From Lachnospiraceae bacterium UBA7050 (GTDB taxonomy: Bacteria > Bacillota > Clostridia > Lachnospirales > Lachnospiraceae): 34,388 nt of DNA. The stretch lies in assembly GCA_002493905.1 (NCBI GenBank), contig DLAJ01000042.1:1-34388 (forward strand), in the 5' to 3' direction. Position numbers and translations under genes: made by a program. Shown piece after piece: positions 25,623 to 31,619 of this stretch. The notes beneath the pieces were generated by a model. That model was given only the letters and a program-made list of their open reading frames with translations. It was not told the origin of the DNA and searched no databases. Within the stretch, counting starts at the first letter, position 1, and each line of letters starts with the position of its first letter.

Positions 25623-27050
25623 ATGGTCTTTTCCAGTCTTGCTTTTATATTCCGGTTCCTTCCGGTCTTTTTAATCCTATATTTTATAACACCTGAACGT
25701 CACCGCAATCTCACGCTCTTTGGCGGGAGTTTGATTTTTTATGCGCTTGGCGAGCCCGTTTATCTGATTCTGATCGTACTCTCTATTTTGATCAATCATC
25801 ATCTGGGTCTTTGTATTGCCCGCTGTCCCCGGCGTCCGAAAAAGCGTACATTCTATTTTGTATTGGCAATGATTTATAATTTCGGCATGCTTTTGGTGTT
25901 CAAATATACGGATTTTTTCATCGAAAACATCAATACTGTCATTGAATTGATCAACCGCAGAGCCGGTACCGGGCTTCCGATCATTCCGCTGCTCCATCTT
26001 GCGCTTCCGCTCGGGATCAGCTTTTATACATTTCAGATTGCTTCTTATATTATTGATATTTACCGCGGTTCCCAGAAGCCGGAACGCTCCATCGTCACAT
26101 TGGGGACTTACCTGTGCATGTTTCCGCAGCTCATTGCCGGTCCGATCGTCATCTATTCTGATCTGTCGGCACAGCTAAAAACACGTCACGTGTCCCTTGA
26201 AGATTTTGAGGACGGCTTAAAAACCTTCGCACTGGGCCTCGGTTCTAAGGTACTGCTTGCAAACCGGATTTATCTGCTATGGAACGAGATTCAGGTAACA
26301 GGCTTTGACAGCATTTCAACGCCGCTCGCATGGATTGGCGCGTTCGCATTTTCTTTTCAGATCTTTTTTGATTTTTACGGTTATTCGCTGATGGCGGTCG
26401 GTCTCGGAAAAATGCTCGGCTTCACGATCCCCGAAAATTTCCGTTTCCCGTATGCCGCCTCCTCCGTCTCAGATTTCTGGCGGCGGTGGCATATTACGCT
26501 CGGAACGTGGTTCCGCAATTATATTTATATCCCTTTGGGCGGTAATCGTAACGGAAAAATGCGCACAATCCGGAATTTATTCCTTGTCTGGGCATTAACC
26601 GGCTTGTGGCACGGCGCGAGCTGGAATTTTATTCTGTGGGGACTTCTGTTTTTTGTGCTGATCGCGTTAGAAAAACTGTTCCTTGGCAGGGTATTTCACA
26701 AATGCCGCTTTCTGGGACATTTGTACATCATTTTTCTGATCCCGGTTACATGGATTATTTTTTCCATTACAGACCTGTCCTATCTCTGGACGTATCTGAC
26801 AAGATTATTTCCGTTCCTGAACGGCTCGTCCATGTGGGTTTTTGGCAGACAGGATTACATTAACGCTTTACAGACTTTTGGTCCTCTTTTTGTGCTGTGT
26901 ATTCTTTTTTCCACACCGCTGCCTGCAAAGCTGTACCGGAACCACAAAAAAAATCCGCTGGTCATTCTCGCTCTGCTCGGTATTTTCTGGCTGAGTATTT
27001 ACTATTTAGTGATCAGTACGAACAACCCATTCCTTTATTTTCGGTTTTAA
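25623..27050 (+). CDS. MBOAT-family membrane O-acyltransferase (AlgI/DltB-like)
   Basis: This 475-residue polytopic protein belongs to the membrane-bound O-acyltransferases, which carry acyl groups through the membrane for transfer to exported polymers. The core reads SVSDFWRRWHITLGTWFRNYIYIPLGGNRNGKMRTIRNLF, then ALTGLWHGASWNFILWG, with the invariant active-site histidine in WHGAS. Hydrophobic segments number about ten to twelve. It resembles AlgI more than DltB in context, because a SGNH protein rather than dlt genes follows. The longer frame starts at 25581, but AGAGGAT six bases before the ATG at 25623 gives a protein starting MVFSSLAFIF, as expected. The next gene begins 47 bp later, so the two are likely co-transcribed. 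Confidence 0.9.
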   Translation: MVFSSLAFIFRFLPVFLILYFITPERHRNLTLFGGSLIFYALGEPVYLILIVLSILINHHLGLCIARCPRRPKKRTFYFVLAMIYNFGMLLVFKYTDFFIENINTVIELINRRAGTGLPIIPLLHLALPLGISFYTFQIASYIIDIYRGSQKPERSIVTLGTYLCMFPQLIAGPIVIYSDLSAQLKTRHVSLEDFEDGLKTFALGLGSKVLLANRIYLLWNEIQVTGFDSISTPLAWIGAFAFSFQIFFDFYGYSLMAVGLGKMLGFTIPENFRFPYAASSVSDFWRRWHITLGTWFRNYIYIPLGGNRNGKMRTIRNLFLVWALTGLWHGASWNFILWGLLFFVLIALEKLFLGRVFHKCRFLGHLYIIFLIPVTWIIFSITDLSYLWTYLTRLFPFLNGSSMWVFGRQDYINALQTFGPLFVLCILFSTPLPAKLYRNHKKNPLVILALLGIFWLSIYYLVISTNNPFLYFRF

Positions 27051-27097
27051 TGCTGCCGGCGCTCCGGCTGCAAACACATAAAAAGGCGTGATCCGAT

Positions 27098-28336
27098 ATG
27101 AAACGAAAAAACATCCTGCACAACTTAACAAAAATACCGCTCCTGTGCCTGATTACCGGAACGGTCTTCCTTTCCGACAGTATTTACGACGGCATTCTGC
27201 CATGGCCTTCCCCATTCCATATCACGCTGGGCTATACGGATCATGCTTTCGAGTTTTCCGCAGACTGGAATTGGGGACACCCCGCAAAAGTCCGCATGAA
27301 CACACCTGATCCGGTGCTGCCTGCAGACGGCAATGTCCCTTTGGAGAAGGCGGACGCCAGCACAGCAAACGACACATTCCCTGATCCTGACGGCGGCGAT
27401 GGCATCAACGATTCCGACATTGGAAACGAAGTTCCCGATTCTGACGGCAGTGATACAGCTTCTGATCCCGATGGCAGCGGAGCGGTTCCCCATCCTGACG
27501 GCGGCGATACGGCTTCCGATCCCGATGGCAGCGGAGCGGTTTCCCATCCCGACGGCAGCGATGCAGCTTCCGATCCCGATGGCAGCGGAACGGTTCCCCA
27601 TCCCGATGATAAATGGGAGCAGGAACCCGGAGGCGTGGACGAACCGGCTGACACAGAGGCCGCAATTGGCGAAGACGGTCTCCCCCTCGTTTCCTATATT
27701 CAGGTCGAGGACGATTATTTTGACGACGCCGTTTTTATCGGTGATTCCCGTACACGGAGCCTTCAGCTCTATGCCGGCTTAGAAAACACGACCTTTTTGG
27801 CCGACACCGGGCTGACCATCTATACGGTTTTGGATAAAAAACTGACGCCGTCTACCTCGAATAGCAAAACAACGGTAACGGACTATCTGACACAGCACCA
27901 GTTCCGAAAGATTTATCTGATGCTCGGCATCAATGAACTCGGCACAGGGACTGCGGAAAGCTTCTGCCGTTCTTACAGCGGGGTGCTCGACCAGCTGCGC
28001 GAGCTGCAGCCGGATGCTATCATTTATCTTCAGGCAATCCTGCATATCTCCGAAAGTAAGGATAAGGAGCACACCTATATCAACAACGCCGCAATCATCG
28101 AGCGCAATGAGGCTTTGAAATCTCTCGCCGACAACGAGCATATTTTCTGGCTGGATTCCAACTCTGCCGTCTGTGATGAAGACGGCTACCTGCTTGACAG
28201 CTATACTTTTGACGGCGTCCACCTTCAGGCAAAATATGTCTATCTTTTGACCGATTACTTAAAACAGCATGCGGTAAAGGTAAATACGCCTCCCTATCAG
28301 CCTTCGTTTACGCCGCAGCCACGGGCAGTTCCGTAA
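27098..28336 (+). CDS. SGNH-family esterase/O-acyltransferase partner of the MBOAT protein
   Basis: This 412-residue protein has an N-terminal signal anchor (about residues 9-28), then an Asp/Gly/Pro-rich spacer with three 18-residue repeats (117-170), then a SGNH hydrolase domain (about 195-400). Catalytic blocks are GDS (Ser217 in VFIGDSRTRSL), GIN (277-279, LMLGINELG) and DGVH (Asp372 and His375). In MBOAT/SGNH pairs the MBOAT protein brings the acyl group outward and the SGNH domain, outside the membrane, moves it to the glycan; this is well known for alginate and wall polymers. Substrate and donor are unknown. The ribosome site is modest (AAAGGCG). Its neighbours support an exported-polymer acetylation role. 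Confidence 0.8.
   Translation: MKRKNILHNLTKIPLLCLITGTVFLSDSIYDGILPWPSPFHITLGYTDHAFEFSADWNWGHPAKVRMNTPDPVLPADGNVPLEKADASTANDTFPDPDGGDGINDSDIGNEVPDSDGSDTASDPDGSGAVPHPDGGDTASDPDGSGAVSHPDGSDAASDPDGSGTVPHPDDKWEQEPGGVDEPADTEAAIGEDGLPLVSYIQVEDDYFDDAVFIGDSRTRSLQLYAGLENTTFLADTGLTIYTVLDKKLTPSTSNSKTTVTDYLTQHQFRKIYLMLGINELGTGTAESFCRSYSGVLDQLRELQPDAIIYLQAILHISESKDKEHTYINNAAIIERNEALKSLADNEHIFWLDSNSAVCDEDGYLLDSYTFDGVHLQAKYVYLLTDYLKQHAVKVNTPPYQPSFTPQPRAVP
27446..27607. repeat. Three 54-bp tandem repeats inside the SGNH gene
   Basis: Three in-frame copies with an 18-residue period, each reading about G(S/G)D(T/A)ASDPDGSG(A/T)V(P/S)HPD. They lie in the linker between the membrane anchor and the SGNH domain and differ at only a few bases, suggesting recent expansion. 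Confidence 0.85.
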
Positions 28337-28401
28337 AAATTGTCTAATAGGCCAACCCCGGACGCTCATATACTGATACAAAAAGCTGACGGGTTCTCAC
28401 A

Positions 28402-29208
28402 ATGAAGCATAAAGCAGACGAAACAACCGAACAATCCTACTTAAGCTGGCTGTTAGAGAAGGGAATTCTCACACTCTGTTTTCTTTTTGCGGTATTCGCG
28501 CTGATTACCGGAATTCAGAAGCATTACCCAAAAACAGCTGAAACGAGCAGCAGTGTCGGCGGCAGGAATCTCCCGATCTACTGCGTGGACACCCCCGATA
28601 AAAAAATAGCCCTCACCTTTGATGCGGCCTGGGGGAATGAAGACACACAGAACATATTGGATATTCTGGCAAAATACGATATTCACGTCACATTTTTCAT
28701 GACCGGAGGCTGGGTAGAAAGTTATCCCGATGACGTAAAAGCCATTCTTGCCGCCGGCCACGATCTTGGCAACCACAGTGAAAATCACAAAAATATGAGC
28801 CAGATTTCGGATGCCGAAAAGAAGCAGGAGCTCATGAGCGTTCACGAACGCGTCAAAGAGCTGACCGGCTATGAGATGTTTCTGTTCCGGCCTCCATATG
28901 GGGATTACGATAATGCTGTAATCCGCGTTGCCGAAGAATGCGGCTATTATCCGATACAATGGGATGTGGATAGCCTTGACTGGAAAAACTACGGCGTAGA
29001 CTCCATCATTCAGACAGTCTGCAATCACAAGCACTTGGGCAATGGCTCGATCATTCTCTGCCATAACGGTGCAAAATACACAGCGGAAGCGCTGGAAACC
29101 ATGATTCAGACGCTTCTTGACGTGGGCTATGAATTTGTACCGCTCTCCGAGCTGATTATCCGCGAAAATTACCATATGAATACAGAGGGGCGGCAGATTC
29201 CGGATTAA
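28402..29208 (+). CDS. PdaB-like polysaccharide deacetylase, membrane-anchored
   Basis: This 268-residue CE4 enzyme has an N-terminal anchor helix (residues 20-38) and a NodB domain (68-255). Motif 1 reads TFDAAWG with Asp74, where the second Asp is replaced by Ala, the pattern seen in the PdaA/PdaB peptidoglycan deacetylase branch. Motif 2 has His125 and His129 in GNHSENH. RPPYGDYDNAVI is motif 3, DVDSLDW motif 4 and ILCHNG (His221) motif 5. It therefore looks active. PdaB-type proteins act in sporulation or wall remodelling. It follows the SGNH gene by 65 bp on the same strand and so may complete an envelope-modification operon. No strong ribosome site was seen at its start. Confidence 0.85.
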   Translation: MKHKADETTEQSYLSWLLEKGILTLCFLFAVFALITGIQKHYPKTAETSSSVGGRNLPIYCVDTPDKKIALTFDAAWGNEDTQNILDILAKYDIHVTFFMTGGWVESYPDDVKAILAAGHDLGNHSENHKNMSQISDAEKKQELMSVHERVKELTGYEMFLFRPPYGDYDNAVIRVAEECGYYPIQWDVDSLDWKNYGVDSIIQTVCNHKHLGNGSIILCHNGAKYTAEALETMIQTLLDVGYEFVPLSELIIRENYHMNTEGRQIPD

Positions 29209-29240
29209 AAAGCGGATTAAAAGGAAATTTGCGGAATCTA

Positions 29241-29269
29241 TTGAAATTTCGCAAAATAAATGTTATAAT
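29241..29269 (+). promoter_or_regulatory. Near-consensus sigma-A promoter
   Basis: TTGAAA, a 17-base spacer and a perfect TATAAT. The predicted start near 29276 is only about 65 bases before a terminator, so it seems to drive a short RNA rather than a protein gene. Confidence 0.7.
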
Positions 29270-29275
29270 TTCAAT

Positions 29276-29341
29276 ATACAAAAGATGAACGTGCTCAATT
29301 CGCACAGCAAAGCCTTGGTGTTCCCGCACCAAGGCTTTTTT
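29276..29341 (+). ncRNA. Putative small RNA of about 65 nt between promoter and terminator
   Basis: The stretch starts just after a strong promoter and ends in an intrinsic terminator. It holds a small internal hairpin (GTGC/GCAC, 29291-29305) upstream of the terminator stem. No known RNA family was recognised. A short ORF beginning at 29286 reads through the terminator, so it is unlikely to be expressed as protein. It might be a true regulatory RNA or the leftover leader of a lost gene. Confidence 0.4.
29311..29341 (+). terminator. Rho-independent terminator
   Basis: AGCCTTGGTG (29311-29320) pairs perfectly with CACCAAGGCT (29327-29336) around TTCCCG, followed by a run of T. It may also end transcription of the deacetylase gene, 102 bases upstream. 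Confidence 0.9.
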
Positions 29342-29350
29342 CTTGTAAAG

Positions 29351-29640
29351 TCAGAAAGCATCAGAATCCTTATTCCCTTTCTGACAGCTTTTTCTAATAC
29401 CCGAACTGGATTTCTTCGTCTGCCTTTGCATAGATAGCCAACCATTTTCAATCTCCAGCCTGTAACCAAGCCCCACCCGTGCCATATGTATTTTGAAAAA
29501 GTCGTTAATTCGGTTTACATAAGAAAAAGACAAAGCCGGATCAACTCTGGTACAGTATACCGATTCCCCCTCTCCACAAAAATCAACATATTGACAACGA
29601 TGAAATTCAATGAATATGCCAGCGAACCCATCTTCATTTT
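29351..29640 (-). pseudogene. Possible C-terminal remnant of an unknown gene
   Basis: On the minus strand an open frame of about 95 codons runs from just after a stop codon near 29640 to 29351. It includes DGFAGIFIEFHRCQYVDFCG and RINDFFKIHMARVGLGYRLE, then NGWLSMQRQTKKSSSGIRKS. The composition looks protein-like. The only ATG is internal (29533, leaving 60 residues) and no ribosome site precedes it. I do not recognise the family. It could be the tail of a gene lost when the island arrived, or simply chance. Confidence 0.3.
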
Positions 29641-29900
29641 TTTAATTTCTCCTTCTAGGGTAGTGCTCACAATTTACACAAAATTATTATCATGCTCAAT
29701 TTGCATCGAGTCTGACTCCACTGCCTCGAGAAAAATAAAATCCGTCTTAATTTTGCATTCGTATATCATTATTCAAGGATAATAAGAAATTATCCGTTGT
29801 GTTTGCTTAGATACGGGCGATATGTTCAGCAAGAAAAATGCTATAAGATTTTGATGTTTGAAATCACTGATTAATTTTGATTGAACAGAAATATATGGTC

Positions 29901-29924
29901 AATTGGCAGTTATTTAAATATGTA
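29901..29924. repeat. Left copy of the 24-bp inverted repeat of the island
   Basis: The sequence has the core TTGGCAGTTATTTAAATA. All 24 bases reappear in reverse complement at 34365-34388, the last bases of the window. It lies 56 bases before the start of the RtcB-like gene. A shorter inverted match to its TTGGCAG part (CTGCCAA) lies at 29948-29954. Confidence 0.9.
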
Positions 29925-29980
29925 ATAAAAATAGAGTTTTGCAACAGCTGCCAACTAATATAAAAAGGAGGGGGTAAACT

Positions 29981-31066
29981 ATGGATCAAAATATTATATA
30001 TTATAATGAGGCGATAAAACATTTTATAGATTTAAGCACTAAAGATGCTACTGCCAGTATCGCAAAAGAACACGGAATTATAGGGCTTACACGTCTAAAT
30101 ATCTGTATGCAAAAATTGGGTTCAAAAATTTCAAATAATTTTTTTGTTGCATTGCCTGATTTTACTTATACAAGAAATGCTTTACGCTGGAGCGCAGGGT
30201 TTCCATATGGCTGTATTATTAATTTAGATCAGACTATCCCATTTATACCAATTGACTTTCGTCCCAATTGTTGCGGTATTATTTTTGCAGAAATCCCAAC
30301 TCAGGATTTTGATATTAGCAAAATCAAAAAGAAATATTTTGAACTTATGAATTCATACGACGATATTAGCCCTAACGATTTTAATAAGCGTAATCATTTT
30401 TTTGGACTTTATTATAATGAAAAAAAGGATGCATATTATTTTTTAATACATGGTTCTTTTTCGTTTGTCAAAAAATCCTTATATAGTGAAAAAAATGACA
30501 GTCTAATGTCAAAAATTTGTAGCATTGATATATTGGGATCACCTTTTCATTTTTTAAAAAATGATGAAGCTTCATTATATTATAATAAATATTTGGACTT
30601 TGAAAAGAAATCAATGTATTACCGCGAATTGATTTTAAAAGGATTATTCCCCAATGCTCAGATTTTATTTCATCGTACACATGAAGGTTTTATCGACATG
30701 GGAACCATCCTTTTAGGAGCATATGCTGACAAGCTTCCTTTTATGTGTCCGATTATGTTATCACCAGAAGAGGATTTACCTATTACAAATATAAAAAGTC
30801 CAATTGAAATATCTCCCACAAAAATATTGTATTGTGCTCCTCATGGCGGAGGATATGCATTATCTTCTGTTATCAGTTCCGAAAAATATAATGGTTCTGC
30901 TAATGAATACATAGTTACATACACCAACAATTCAAAGATGCTGACCAATAATATTATTGATATGCCTTTTTATTACAGGGCAAATTCTGCTTATAAATGG
31001 TGCAATGAATATAAAAAAGGAGTTATTGTTGAAAAATTAAAACCTGTGTTCAACTTAAAAGTTTAA
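29981..31066 (+). CDS. Divergent RtcB-like RNA ligase homologue
   Basis: This 361-residue protein follows the order of RtcB, the GTP- and manganese-dependent ligase that joins RNA 3'-phosphate or 2',3'-cyclic-phosphate ends to 5'-OH ends. FVALPDFTYTRNALRW matches RtcB's MPDVHLGKG region. IPIDFRPNCCG (Asp92, Cys97/98) matches VGVDIGCGM. KRNHFFGLYY (His139) matches GTGNHFIEI. FLIHGSFSF (His157) matches LHSGSRG. FHRTHEGF (His231/His234) matches the CHHNYV metal histidine. CAPHGGGYALS (His288) matches CSHGAGRVMS, whose His takes GMP. Catalytic positions are thus kept, although RtcB glycines and arginines around them have changed. AAGGAGG supports the start. It lies 1 bp before the phosphatase gene. 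Activity is inferred. Confidence 0.7.
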   Translation: MDQNIIYYNEAIKHFIDLSTKDATASIAKEHGIIGLTRLNICMQKLGSKISNNFFVALPDFTYTRNALRWSAGFPYGCIINLDQTIPFIPIDFRPNCCGIIFAEIPTQDFDISKIKKKYFELMNSYDDISPNDFNKRNHFFGLYYNEKKDAYYFLIHGSFSFVKKSLYSEKNDSLMSKICSIDILGSPFHFLKNDEASLYYNKYLDFEKKSMYYRELILKGLFPNAQILFHRTHEGFIDMGTILLGAYADKLPFMCPIMLSPEEDLPITNIKSPIEISPTKILYCAPHGGGYALSSVISSEKYNGSANEYIVTYTNNSKMLTNNIIDMPFYYRANSAYKWCNEYKKGVIVEKLKPVFNLKV

Positions 31067-31067
31067 A

Positions 31068-31613
31068 ATGAAAAAGAAATTATATGTTCTTCGACATTGC
31101 AAAACATCATTTAATAAAGAAAATATCGTTAGCGGGCAAACTGATTGTCCGCTGTTAGAATACTCTGTTGACTATTCTATTTTGCACAAAGAAAGTTGTT
31201 CCGAATCATACATACTCATTTCCTCACCACTAAGCCGATGTGTCTTAACCGGAAAAATATTACAATCACAATCAAAACTACAAATATCTTCTTTCGTAGA
31301 TTCTCGTATCATAGAAAGAAATATGGGCATTCTAGAAGGCAAGAAAAGATGCGAATTATTAAAAGCTTATCCAAATTATTTTTTTGATGGTCATTTTAAA
31401 GAATATATGACACCTCCTATGGGAGAAAGTTATGATGATTTCAAATTTAGAATTACCGCCTTTTCTTTTTCTATGAAGAAACTGCTTTTAGAAAGTAATA
31501 TTATCATTTGTTCACATAATCAAGCATTGAGAATGTTATCTGCCATTATAAATTGTAAACAATATGAAAGCATTCCCAAATATCCCAATGGCGTGGTTAA
31601 AGAACTATTATGA
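31068..31613 (+). CDS. Histidine phosphatase superfamily protein (branch 1)
   Basis: This 181-residue protein has the phosphoglycerate-mutase-like fold. Its catalytic set is present: LRHCKTSFN (Arg9 and the phosphate-accepting His10, with Cys in place of the usual Gly), SSPLSRCVLTGKIL (Arg57), IIERNMG (Glu83, the acid) and ICSHNQALRML (His150). It should remove phosphate from a small molecule, nucleotide or RNA end; the substrate is unknown. The start codon lies a single base after the RtcB-like stop, so translation is probably coupled and the two proteins work together. It ends 6 bp before the end of the convergent STAND gene. Codon use is AT-rich like its neighbours. Confidence 0.8.
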   Translation: MKKKLYVLRHCKTSFNKENIVSGQTDCPLLEYSVDYSILHKESCSESYILISSPLSRCVLTGKILQSQSKLQISSFVDSRIIERNMGILEGKKRCELLKAYPNYFFDGHFKEYMTPPMGESYDDFKFRITAFSFSMKKLLLESNIIICSHNQALRMLSAIINCKQYESIPKYPNGVVKELL

Positions 31614-31619
31614 ATTTTG

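Larger units (their letters stand above)
29209..29980. other. AT-rich spacer at the left edge of the island
   Basis: These 772 bases separate the core-like genes from the island. They contain a promoter-terminator pair (29241-29341), a minus-strand remnant ORF (29351-29640), about 250 bases of AT-rich sequence with nothing recognised, and the left copy of the 24-bp repeat (29901-29924) before the first island gene. Confidence 0.7.

Noticed and set aside
27125..27665. Long minus-strand open frames with repeated AAIGIG- and SGSEA-like patterns across the SGNH gene
   Set aside because: They are the reverse readings of the 54-bp repeat region in a gene with clear catalytic motifs on the plus strand.
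29486..29782. Plus-strand open frame of 98 codons in the island edge
   Set aside because: No ribosome site, no recognisable features and AT-rich filler composition; it overlaps a more protein-like minus-strand remnant.
29901..29931. 24-bp repeat as a simple shared sigma-A promoter (TTGGCA plus -10)
   Set aside because: A TTGGCA -35 is possible, but the left copy has only a four-of-six -10 match and the right copy has none at proper spacing, so a bare promoter does not explain the exact 24-bp identity.
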